Assembly (NCBI GenBank): GCA_022113835.1
Contig: JAILWY010000043.1
Location: 40,494-104,493 of the forward strand
Length of the DNA stretch: 64,000 nt
Direction: 5' to 3'
Origin: Atopsyche davidsoni
Taxonomy: Eukaryota; Arthropoda; Insecta; Trichoptera; Hydrobiosidae
The translations under genes were made by a program, and so were the position numbers. Under the pieces are notes generated by a model, which saw only the letters and a program-made list of their open reading frames with translations, was not told the DNA's origin and made no database searches. Within the stretch, counting starts at the first letter, position 1; each line of letters opens with the position of its first letter. Below are positions 54,031 to 64,000 of this stretch, one piece after another.

Positions 54031-56857
54031 CTAGGGATGGGGTACAATAATCATCCCAACATTTCTGGTCTTTGCTACTTTGCGCTCCTTCTTGTACAAA
54101 GTACCCCGGGAGCCGTCGGAGACCGTTAAATTATCACCGAGGAGGATGTGGTGGGGAAATTTGTGTCGGTAGTGGGTGGTTATGGAGTCGGGGGTGTCGA
54201 GTCCGATCCCCTTGAGGAGGGGATTGCGGGACTCGCCGATTGACTTGAAGAGTCGCCCGGTGGCTTGTAGAGTGTGTTCGGCGATCGTCGGGATTTTGGT
54301 CTGGGTGCAGATGGTAGCGGTGGATGTGGAGTAAAAGGCACCTAGTATGAGGCGGAGGCATGAATTTTGGGCTGCCTGGATGGTGTCGAGGTCTTTGGGG
54401 TTCGCGTTGGACCATACAGCCTCGGCGTACATCATGAACGGTCTGATGATCGAGGTGTACAGTCTCAATTTCTGATCGAGGGAGAGGGGGCTCTTGGTGC
54501 AGAGGAGCGGCCAGAGACCGTTCTTGCCTACGTATGCCTTAGTCCGCGCGGCGGCAATGTGGGGGCGCCAACTGAGGCTCCTGTCCAGGTGCACTCCGAG
54601 GTATTTCACCTCTTTGCGCCACGGGACCGGGGCTCCGTCGGCATAAATGGGGTCTGGACGTTCGCGTCCGTGCGGGTGGGGATTGTGTGAGAACACGATT
54701 GCCTCAGTCTTGCCCTGGTTGACTTTGATCCTCCAGGACTTGTAGAAGGAGCTGATGAGGTCGAACCCCTTCTGAAGGTGCTTGGTGATTTGAGTGGGGT
54801 GGCGCGAGGTGGTATAGCAGGCTGTGTCGTCAGCGTAGAGGGCTAGATCGCATTTCGGCGGTACGGGGAGGTCGCTGATGAAATGGGAGAAAAGTAGCGG
54901 GGCTAGGACTGAGCCCTGGGGGACTCCGGCCGGGACCGGTCGCCGGCTGGAGGGGGTCCCCTGGAGCGAGACGGCAAAGTGTCTATCGCTCAGGAAAGAT
55001 TTTAATACATCAATGATGTAGAGAGGGACTCCCGATACGAACAGCTTGTGCAGCAGGCCGTCGTGCCAGACCGTGTCGAAGGCTTTCTCAATGTCCATGA
55101 AGACCATGCCGGTCGACTTGTGCAAATTGAGACCCTTCGTCACGTGGTCTGTCAGTCGGACGAGCTGTTTAGCCGTCGAGTGTTCGGCCCTGAAACCAAA
55201 TTGCTGGTCCTGGATGGCCTTCAGGTTGAAGGGAAGGTATCTCTTGAGGATGATCCTCTCGAGAAGTTTACTAAGGCCGCACAGGAGACTGATTGGCCGG
55301 TAGCTCACCGGCAAGGCTTTATCCTTTCCGGGCTTGTGAATGGGGACGACGTTCGGACACTTCCATTGCGCGGGGAAGTATCCTTGCAGAAGGCAGGCGT
55401 TGAAGATTTTCGTAACGAGAACGATGGCTTTCATAGGTAGGTGCCTAAGGAGGGTGTTGGAAACGTTGTCGGGCCCCGGGGCCTTACGCAGAGGCAGTCT
55501 CGATATGATGCGCGCCAGCTCCGCCGGGCGCACGAGCGATACACTTTGGACCGGGCGGTCGCTGGCGGCGATGGCCGCCAGCGAGTCTCGCACGAGGGCC
55601 TCCGTGCGTTCGCATCGCATGCCCAGCGTGAGCGAGTGCGATCTCTCGAAGCCGTCAGCTAGCGCGTTGGCTTTGTCGGGTTTGGAGTACGCCACATCGC
55701 CGGCGTGTTTCAGAGGGGGGACGGAGTCACGTTTGCTGCGTAGGGCTTTCGCCATACGCCACAGCGACCCGTCAGAAAATTCCAAGGAACATAATTTTCT
55801 CTGCCAGGCACAGGCAGCCTCCTGCTTAACCACGTCGGCGATGTGGTTGGTAAGGGATTTCACCATGGATTTGGTGACTTTGTCACGGGTTCTCTGCCAC
55901 TCGCGGCGGAACTCATTACGCTCCTTGATGAGGTCGAGGACCCCTTCAGGAAGCTCAAATTTGTGCTTCCGAGGCGGTGGCTCCGGAGGGATTGCGAGGT
56001 TTTTAGCCTCGGTAATGAGCTCCGTCAGGCGAGTGACCGAGTCCTCTATGGCGTCGGTCGTCGTGAGCGTGGTGGCGTCGAGGGATATGTTCGAGTTGAG
56101 GTGGCTTTTGAACTTGCCCCAGTCAGCTCGTCTGATGTCGGGCCTGAGCGCGGCGAGCTCCCTTTCGGGCTCGCCTCCGAGCGTGAATAGCGCTGGGAGG
56201 TGATCCGAGGAGAGCTCGTGTAGCGTTCTGTGGTCCGACACTTTGACGGTGTCTTTGGCAAGCACAATGTCGAGGAAGGATGGGGAGCCTTTGTGAACTG
56301 TCGGGTAGTCGGGGGTGTGAATCTCAAAAAGGTGCGACTCCTCGAGGGCAACTAAGGTTTTGCCGTTCAGGTTCGCAACGCGCGTGTGCAGTCTGGGATG
56401 CCGGCCGTTGAAGTCCCCGACGGCCACAGCGTGGCTGCCGGAGCGCATCACCGTGGCGAGGTCCTTTTTGAGATCCGAGGATTGGGAGGGACAGTAAGCC
56501 GCTATGAGGGTGTGCAGGTTGCCGTTGAGCCCGAGGCGGATGGCAACCGCCTCGAGTTTCTCGGAAGTCTGCGGTAGGTAGTACTCGTCGTGCTTGATGA
56601 GCGTGCGGATGAGGATCGCGACGCCCCCTGCGGCAGAGCGTCGGCGCTTGCCTGGGGGGGGGGGGGGCGGTGGGGCGGTCACGTCGGTAGCAATGGTAGC
56701 CGGGGGTATACAGGGTGATGGTCGGGGCGAGGCGGGTCTCGGTGATAATAATAACGTGTGCGCTTACTTGGTCTGCCAGCTCCAGGAGTTCAGTGATGCG
56801 TGTCCGGATGCCGTTCGCGTTCCAGTGAAGAATTCTCAGGTTCTCTTGTGCTGGCAT
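54031..56857 (-). pseudogene. E4 ORF2: endonuclease-reverse transcriptase, frameshifted
   Basis: The G run is 14 long (56654-56667), giving the same early frameshift as E1 and E3. It also carries A327V in the linker between endonuclease and RT. The RT motifs are intact. Confidence 0.9.
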
Positions 56858-56858
56858 C

Positions 56859-58616
56859 TTAGGGGCTTCTTTTGGTGAGGATCACGGATGCCAGGAGGAG
56901 TATTACCTCGGCCTCTGTTGTGCACTCTTGCAGCTCGTCTTTTATGTCCAGCAATTTGTTGAGGATTGCCATTATGTCGGGCTTCGGACGGGCATTGAGG
57001 TTCAGTGGGGCTCTAGCCTCCGATCCGAAGCTCGCATGAGGGGCCGGCTGCGGGTGAGGGCGGGCGCGGGCGCTCGATGCCGGTTGGTCGCGGGCCGGCG
57101 GCGGTGGCATCGGCGCGGTTCGTGTGTGAGTGGTGGTTGGGCGGGCCCACGCCGACGGGGGAGCCGGCTGCGGTAGGCTTGGCCACGCGTTTGGGGCGGT
57201 CTCGGGCGGGGGGCCGGCCGAGCGCGCGTGGGGCTGGTTGCGGCCCGGCGCGGCCTTGGCCGGGGCCTTGGAGCGTTGGAGGCCGGCCACGTAGGCCTGT
57301 CTCTTTGGGCACTCCCTGTAGTTGGCTGGGTGCGGGCCTCCGCAGTTGCAGCAGGTTGCCGTGCCCTGGGTCCGGTCTTTGCGAGCGCATTCAGAGGTGG
57401 CGTGGTCCTCCTGGCATTTGACGCATCGTGGCGCCCGGCTGCAGTTCGCCGCCGCGTGGCCGAACAGCTGGCATCTGAAGCACTGGGTACCTGTTGAGTT
57501 AGAACTTTTGAATTTCGCCAGCTCCACTTTGCAGTGGAGGATGGCGCGTATACCGCTTTTGACCTTTCCCATGTCCGTGGACTGGGGAAAGGTCGCCAGG
57601 TAAAGTGGGCGTGCGCTCCCGCCGGGGCGAGAGCGCATGACTACCACTCTGGAAGCCGGGAAACCTTGCCGGGCGAGGTCCTCCTCGACGTCGCTGGCCG
57701 GGACGTCGGGGAGGCCTCGGATGACTGCTCGCTTCTGGCGATCGCTGTCGCGCGTGAAGGTGTGGCAAGGCGCTTCGGGGGTGAGCTTCAGCGCGGCGAG
57801 TACCGCCTCGTGGTCGGCGACGGTTTTCAGGGAGACGGAGGCGTCACCCGATCGCAAGTATTTAATTGCGAAGGGTCCCCCCTTTGCCGTCTTCGCCAGA
57901 ATGGCGACGAGAGCGTGGTGTGAGATGCTTTTAGTGTCGACCACGATAGGCGGCACTCGCTGGTTCCCCGGCTTGGCGGCGGGCGCGGCTGCGGAGGTAG
58001 GACCGGCTGGCCGGGCGGAGGGCAGGATGACCTCGGCGGGCAGAGCGGCAAACCGATTTGCCAGTGGGATCGGCTCCGGGTTTGTCGCCGGGCCGCGCCG
58101 GGCTTTCGGCGGGGCGGCGTTCCCGGCCGAGTTGGCGGCAGGCCGCTTCTGTCGGCCGGGGACGACCTCCATCGCGGGGGGCTGGGACTGGAATGCCGGC
58201 GGGGGCCGCGCCGTCGACGCGAGCGACTCCCGCGCGGGAGACGGGCCGCGCGCGGCCGGTGAGTCACGCGCGGCCGGGAAATCCCGAGCGGGTGACGCAC
58301 GCGTGGACGGCCTCCGCGCGGGAGACGAGCCACGCGCAGCCGATGACTCACGCGCGGCCGGTGGCTCCCGCGCAGGCGACGATCCCCGCGTGGGCGGCGG
58401 GACCATGGCGGGCGGGGGGGGGACGGTCAGGTTCCTGGTGCGGGAGCGCGCCGATGACAGGGACGCGCTCCGTACTGGCGGTGGCTCGTGCATGTAGTGG
58501 GTGGGCCTGGGAGGGGAGGCATTCCTCCTGGCCTGCTGTAGAGCTTCCCAGATGTCCGAGACATCGGCTGTGGGGGACCTTCCCTGGGCGGGTCGGCTCC
58601 CACGGGGGCCGGCCAT
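56859..58616 (-). CDS. E4 ORF1: zinc-knuckle gag-like protein
   Basis: 585 residues, open, G run of 9 (58414-58422). The zinc knuckles match those of E1. Confidence 0.93.
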   Translation of the reverse strand: MAGPRGSRPAQGRSPTADVSDIWEALQQARRNASPPRPTHYMHEPPPVRSASLSSARSRTRNLTVPPPPAMVPPPTRGSSPAREPPAARESSAARGSSPARRPSTRASPARDFPAARDSPAARGPSPARESLASTARPPPAFQSQPPAMEVVPGRQKRPAANSAGNAAPPKARRGPATNPEPIPLANRFAALPAEVILPSARPAGPTSAAAPAAKPGNQRVPPIVVDTKSISHHALVAILAKTAKGGPFAIKYLRSGDASVSLKTVADHEAVLAALKLTPEAPCHTFTRDSDRQKRAVIRGLPDVPASDVEEDLARQGFPASRVVVMRSRPGGSARPLYLATFPQSTDMGKVKSGIRAILHCKVELAKFKSSNSTGTQCFRCQLFGHAAANCSRAPRCVKCQEDHATSECARKDRTQGTATCCNCGGPHPANYRECPKRQAYVAGLQRSKAPAKAAPGRNQPHARSAGPPPETAPNAWPSLPQPAPPSAWARPTTTHTRTAPMPPPPARDQPASSARARPHPQPAPHASFGSEARAPLNLNARPKPDIMAILNKLLDIKDELQECTTEAEVILLLASVILTKRSP

Positions 58617-58741
58617 GCTGGCAGGCGGGTCCGCGGGCAGGCTGGTGGTTGGCGGCCTGGCAGGCGCGATCCGGGCGAGGTGGTAGGTCAGCGAAGCGAC
58701 AGAATACCTGAAGCACACAAACCAAGCAAAGCAAAGTTTTT

Positions 58742-58750
58742 TTTTTTATG
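58742..58750 (-). promoter_or_regulatory. H2A TATA-like box, unit 6, abutting E4
   Basis: The T run (11 T) joins E4 directly, so a start site at the usual distance would fall inside the element. Confidence 0.6.
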
Positions 58751-58933
58751 CGGCCGGGTGGCACTCCGCGACGCACGCCGCAGTCACTCCACCGCTTCCC
58801 AACCCGGGGCGGGCGCGAGCGTTCTATTGTGACCGCGTTGATTTTTTTCTTTTTTTTGTTGTTTTTTTTTTTTTTTAGGTCTGTGCGCTCCGTGTCTGTT
58901 ACCGTGTTATCGTCACCTCACTTTCACCCCGTT

Positions 58934-58976
<43 letters not shown>

Positions 58977-59085
58977 CCCTCCCCTCCCCTCCCCTCCCCC
59001 ATCTGCAGTAGTAATCTTTCACTTTTCCCGCTTTCAGCGGCGAGAGAGTCCGACGATGATGGTGACAATCCCCCCCCGCCACCTA

Positions 59086-59095
59086 CAAACACACA

Positions 59096-59147
<52 letters not shown>

Positions 59148-59152
59148 CGCAC

Positions 59153-59190
<38 letters not shown>
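59086..59190. repeat. CA microsatellite, unit 6
   Basis: Interruption pattern close to units 3 and 4. Confidence 0.95.
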
Positions 59191-59192
<2 letters not shown>

Positions 59193-59377
59193 GCGCGCGC
59201 TACCCCGGCGCGGGTGGTGACCCCCTTTCCCGCGCGCGACACGGAGGTTCGGGAAGCGCAGGGACGAGGCGCTCCCTCGGAGCGGACGCGTCGCTGCGAT
59301 TGGCCCGCGTGCGTCCGGCGGCCGTCGCTCGGACCCGCGATAGTGATAAACATCGAATTCTCGGTCAGAATTGGTAT

Positions 59378-59383
59378 TATAAA
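59378..59383 (+). promoter_or_regulatory. H2B TATA box, unit 6
   Basis: Same box and spacing. Confidence 0.8.
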
Positions 59384-59421
59384 CCGGGATTATCAACCGC
59401 CGCCCGCACGTCGCTCTCATC

Positions 59422-59796
59422 ATGCCGCCCAAGACGAGTGGAAAAGCCGCCAAGAAGTCTGGCAAAGCCCAGAAGAACATCTCCAAGGGAGACAAGAAGA
59501 AGACAAAGAGGAGGAGGAAGGAGAGCTACGCCATCTACATTTACAAGGTGCTCAAGCAGGTGCACCCCGACACCGGCATCTCCAGTAAGGCGATGAGCAT
59601 CATGAACAGCTTCGTCAACGACATCTTCGAGCGGATCGCCGCCGAGGCCTCGCGCCTCGCGCACTACAACAAGAGGTCGACGATCACCAGCAGGGAGATC
59701 CAGACCGCCGTCAGGCTGCTCCTGCCCGGAGAGCTGGCCAAGCACGCCGTCAGCGAGGGCACCAAGGCCGTCACCAAGTACACCAGCTCGAAGTGA
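59422..59796 (+). CDS. H2B: Histone H2B, unit 6
   Basis: Same protein. The proximal promoter is intact; E4 separates it from H2A. Confidence 0.99.
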   Translation: MPPKTSGKAAKKSGKAQKNISKGDKKKTKRRRKESYAIYIYKVLKQVHPDTGISSKAMSIMNSFVNDIFERIAAEASRLAHYNKRSTITSREIQTAVRLLLPGELAKHAVSEGTKAVTKYTSSK

Positions 59797-59861
59797 ATTC
59801 ATCCGAGCGCCTATCGACCGACCGACCGACCGACCGCCCGCCCACAGCGCGGGGTACCAAA

Positions 59862-59877
59862 GGCCCTTTTCAGGGCC
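59862..59877 (+). promoter_or_regulatory. Histone 3' stem-loop, H2B unit 6
   Basis: Exact stem-loop with the same downstream element. Confidence 0.96.
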
Positions 59878-60047
59878 ACCAGAATGTTCCGATACCGAAA
59901 GAGCACACGGTCTATATGATATCGCATGCATGTTCGTTATTATTGTTATTATTATTATTATTTAATTTTGCACGCCCGAATGTCTGTACGCTGTTTATAA
60001 AGCGCGGCGGCGGCGCTTGCGGGGAAAAATATACAAACAATAATATA

Positions 60048-60249
60048 AAAAAAAAAACTTAACTTTCAAAATTCTTTATTGTGTCTTATAGAAATATACA
60101 TTGTGTCCTTGGGGCTATGTTTACAATACTGGTAATTTTGCCCCTGGTACTGCGCGCAGTTTCAGGGGCTTACATCTTGTGGTCTTAAGTGGTAGCGTAC
60201 ATGTTTATCTTGTGTTTGTGTTTGTAGTAGGGGAAGGGAAAATATGTGT
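60048..60249 (-). mobile_element. Relic 1, unit 6
   Basis: The same relic and duplication. Confidence 0.93.
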
Positions 60250-60418
60250 AACAATAATATATATTATGATGATTTAAATTGACTCATCCCGGTGTGTCGA
60301 GGAGGTCGGCAGCCGGCTACCGTCTATCGTAGGATCCGCGAACGAGACGTCACAAGGACGGTGCGCAACCTCCCCCGTTCTGCCTCCGAATGGGTCGTTC
60401 ACGATACACGCACAAGCA

Positions 60419-60461
60419 GAGTGACTCGGTATTAAATTTACCGAGTCACTCGGTAAATTTA
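60419..60461. repeat. Three-arm palindrome, unit 6
   Basis: Identical to unit 1. Confidence 0.85.
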
Positions 60462-60473
60462 CTATGGCATTTA

Positions 60474-60505
<32 letters not shown>

Positions 60506-60823
60506 ATCCATGATCTCGGGCTTTTACGGCGGAACGGGAGAATGTCATTCCTTCAACGCCTTTGAAATTTTATCAGGTGACGTGTGTCCCCGTGGAGCTA
60601 TCGGCCGGGCGAAGGGAACCGATCGATGGGTTTTGAAATGAGGGGGTGGATATTCGGAAGGAGCGGATCGTTTTGACGTTTGCATCTCCGTGTTGGAGTT
60701 GCGCGTTTCGGACACACAGAGGCCGGTCAACTCGTGATGCGCCTGCGAGGCTGGGTCCGCGCGTTTGCCCGCCGGGGACGCACCCGGTGCCCGGTGTGTG
60801 TGGTGCCGGTTTACGTGATATTG

Positions 60824-60866
<43 letters not shown>

Positions 60867-61882
60867 TTTACTCTCTCCCTTTTTTATGTCTCGCTTTTCC
60901 TCCCCCCCTCGATTGTTTCTCGTTCCTAATCGAATATTCGCTGACACCGAGATCGCCCCGCAGGCCGGTGGAGCGCGCCGCCGCGACACGCGCGGGGCGG
61001 GCCCGCGACGGCGGTGGCGGGGGAGGCGGCGGCGGCGGCGGCACTCGACACTGTGCGGCGCGTAAACGGCAGCGCCGAGGTCGAACGGGCGAATCGAATC
61101 GAATCGAATCGAATCGAATCGGATCGAGAGAAAATCGAAACGAATAAAAAAAAAAAAAAAAAAAGGATAAACGCGACGGATCGACGGGGATCGCGGGGCG
61201 GACGGCGAGACGAGCGCCACGCGCGCGACTCCGAGATTCGTCCCGCGCGCACCGTCTACGGCGGCGCTTTGTGCTACGATCGGCCCGGTCGGAGGCGCCT
61301 GGCGTCGGCCGGCGCGCGGCGACGCCGGCCGGGCGTCGCTCGGCGGACGCGGACGGTCTCCGTCGAGCGTACGGACGGCCGCGCTCGATCCGGACCGCCG
61401 TATTTGAAAATATACGAGTGTTTTACCGACACGTTATGTCGGCGCCGAGGGCGATTTGCAAATTCAACTCCGCATCGCGGGCCAAGCGGCGACCCGAGCG
61501 ACCCGCGGGTCCGGCACGCCGACGGGCCGAACCGTCTGCGAGGTGTCTCGCCCCACGCGCCCCCTCCTCGCCCGGGGCGGCAGCGAAAAAATCGAAATTT
61601 ATCGGGAGATCGAAGCAGAAATGCGGCGGCATTTCGTTACTAAATGAAACTATCTGAAACGGCGCGCGCTCGGAGAGGTGCGCTCGAACGTCGGCGCGCT
61701 CGCTCCCCCCCCACTACGCGGTTCTCAAAGCACACACGCGCGATCTCGCCGCCGTACCGCACCGCCCGCACCGACCGCGTCGTTTTGGCCGTATTATATA
61801 TCTCGCATATAATACATTTTATATTTTGTTCTTCTCGCTCTTCTTCTTCTTCTTCTCCGTCGTCTCGAGTCGTCGAGTAGTC

Positions 61883-62542
61883 ATGGCGGACACAGCAGCA
61901 CCAGTCACCGCGTCGCCGGTACCGTCCACGCCCGCGAAAAAGTCGAAGGCCGCGGCCGCGGCGAAGAAGCCCAAGGCGAAGCCGTCTCATCCCAAGACGT
62001 CGGAGATGGTGAACAACGCCATCAAGGAGCTGAAGGAGCGCGGCGGCTCGTCCCTGCAGGCGATCAAGAAGTACATATCCGCCAATTACAAGGTGGACGC
62101 CGACAAACTGGCGCCGTTCATCAAGAAGTACCTGAAGGGCGCCGTCGAGTCGGGCGCCCTCGTCCAGACCAAGGGCAAGGGGGCATCGGGGTCGTTCAAA
62201 CTGGAGGCCAAGGCGAAGGCCGCGTCGGGAGTCAAGAAGCCCGCGGCGAAGAAGCGCCCGGCCGCCGCCGCCTCGTCCAAGGACAAGAAGGCCGACAAGG
62301 GCGGGCCGGCCAAGAAGAAGCCGGCCGCCAAGAAGGCGGTGGCCGCCTCCGCGAAGCCGAAGAAGGCCTCGCCCGCCAAGAAGGCCTCGCCCGCCAAGAA
62401 GGCGGCGAAGCCGAAGAGCCCCACCAAGGCCAAAAAGACCGCCAAGCCCCCGACCAAGAAGCCGAAGGCGCCCAAGCCCAAGAAGGCGGCCGCCCCCAAG
62501 AGCAAGCCCGCGGCGTCGAAGAAGGCCGCGCCGAAGAAGTAG
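61883..62542 (+). CDS. H1: Linker histone H1, unit 6
   Basis: Protein identical to the unit 1 copy. Confidence 0.98.
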   Translation: MADTAAPVTASPVPSTPAKKSKAAAAAKKPKAKPSHPKTSEMVNNAIKELKERGGSSLQAIKKYISANYKVDADKLAPFIKKYLKGAVESGALVQTKGKGASGSFKLEAKAKAASGVKKPAAKKRPAAAASSKDKKADKGGPAKKKPAAKKAVAASAKPKKASPAKKASPAKKAAKPKSPTKAKKTAKPPTKKPKAPKPKKAAAPKSKPAASKKAAPKK

Positions 62543-62604
62543 AGGACGCCTCGCGCGCCGTCCTCCCCGCTTCGTCCCCCTTCCCAATATTTGTCATGAC
62601 AAAA

Positions 62605-62620
62605 AGCCCTTTTCAGGGCT
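62605..62620 (+). promoter_or_regulatory. Histone 3' stem-loop, H1 unit 6 (variant)
   Basis: Same A-T variant stem-loop. Confidence 0.95.
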
Positions 62621-62745
62621 ACCAAGCGATTCACGCCGAGACGGATATGTATAAATATGTATATGCACACGTGTTATCGTCGTAAAGGAGGAGGAGGAGG
62701 AGGAGGAGGAACCCGCGAGACCGATCGATCTGTCACTGACCGATT

Positions 62746-62863
62746 TGTTTTTGTTTTACAAGATTCTTTATTCAAATTAAATATGATAAGTTACAGTACT
62801 TCTTCTTAAAGCTGTGTCTTACAATACGGTATATTTTGCCCCGGCTCCTGCGCGCAGTGCCGG
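62746..62863 (-). mobile_element. Relic 2, unit 6
   Basis: The same relic and flanking repeat. Confidence 0.75.
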
Positions 62864-63157
62864 TGACCGATTGTTCGATTACAATTATGATAATAAATGG
62901 GGGGGGGGGGATTTTTTTTTTTTTTTTAAAAACCCATACACACGTACATGGATATATATATATATATGCGATGGTGCATATGGCAGCCGGTTATCGCCGT
63001 ATTATTATTATTATTATTTTTTTTTTTTTTTCTCATTTCGCTTCATTCGCTCGACGTTTTCGGCCGATTACATTTGTCGCGCGAGTGTTAAATGAACCCT
63101 TCAACACAACGCGACACATATGAGCATAAGCAACCTTTCGTTCGTGAACAGTATGGT

Positions 63158-63173
63158 GGCCCTGAAAAGGGCC
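63158..63173 (-). promoter_or_regulatory. Histone 3' stem-loop, H4 unit 6
   Basis: Same stem-loop and same long distance from the stop. Confidence 0.92.
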
Positions 63174-63238
63174 GTTTTTGTAGATAATTTAGCTGCTGTC
63201 CGCACGGCGCAGTCCCTCCGCGATGACGCGATGATACA

Positions 63239-63329
63239 CGATGGTCGATGGTCGATGGTGATGATGGTCGATGGTCGATGGTCGATGGTCGATGGTCGAT
63301 GGAGATGATGATGATGACGATGATTGTGA
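63239..63329. repeat. TCGATGG minisatellite, unit 6
   Basis: Same repeat and copy number as unit 1. Confidence 0.9.
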
Positions 63330-63381
63330 TGCGCGGAGACGAACACTCGCAGTATCTGTCGGGCTACGGTCGACGCTACGA

Positions 63382-64000
<619 letters not shown>

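Overview
The window is a tandem array of the replication-dependent histone genes of an insect. It holds six complete repeat units plus an H4 fragment at the left edge. The insect call rests on H4 beginning MTGRGK, insect-type H2A and H2B tails, and a canonical H3.2-type H3. The H1 and the divergent gene pairing also fit insects. I cannot fix the order; a hymenopteran is a guess. Proteins from all copies of a histone gene are identical here, and the spacers are nearly identical, as expected under concerted evolution.

Each unit reads, left to right: spacer, H3 (+), H2A (-), H2B (+), H1 (+), H4 (-). H4/H3 and H2A/H2B are divergent pairs sharing a promoter spacer. H3/H2A and H1/H4 converge, and their 3' ends carry the histone mRNA stem-loop (GGCCCTTTTCAGGGCC, or AGCCC...GGGCT in H1). 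I number units from the base after one H4 start codon to the next H4 start codon: unit 1 100-12482, unit 2 12483-19628, unit 3 19629-31907, unit 4 31908-39047, unit 5 39048-51403, unit 6 51404-63693; 63694-64000 begins a seventh. Units 2 and 4 are about 7.14 kb. The others are about 12.3 kb because each holds one retrotransposon.

The four large insertions are closely related, near full-length Jockey-type non-LTR retrotransposons: E1 2277-7452, E2 20307-25456, E3 41225-46413 and E4 53581-58736, all on the - strand. ORF1 has three CCHC zinc knuckles. ORF2 has an APE-type endonuclease and a reverse transcriptase. E1, E3 and E4 lie at one identical position in the H2A core promoter, between its TATA-like box and the gene. 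E2 lies against the H3 TATA box. Two short, 5'-truncated relics of the same or a related family, each with target-site duplications, sit in the H2B-H1 and H1-H4 spacers of every unit. All six insertion classes point the same way.

The main novelty candidate is therefore a Jockey-like element repeatedly found in the histone array. Its 5' end lies close to histone TATA boxes, so it could borrow histone promoters. It has an oligo-T rather than poly(A) 3' tail and a 3' hairpin that survives in a diverged relic. As assembled, no single copy has both ORFs open: ORF1 is frameshifted in E2, and ORF2 is frameshifted in E1, E3 and E4, each time in a poly-G run. Units 2 and 4 keep every promoter intact. 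H2A is cut from its TATA box in units 1, 5 and 6, and H3 is cut from its upstream region in unit 3.
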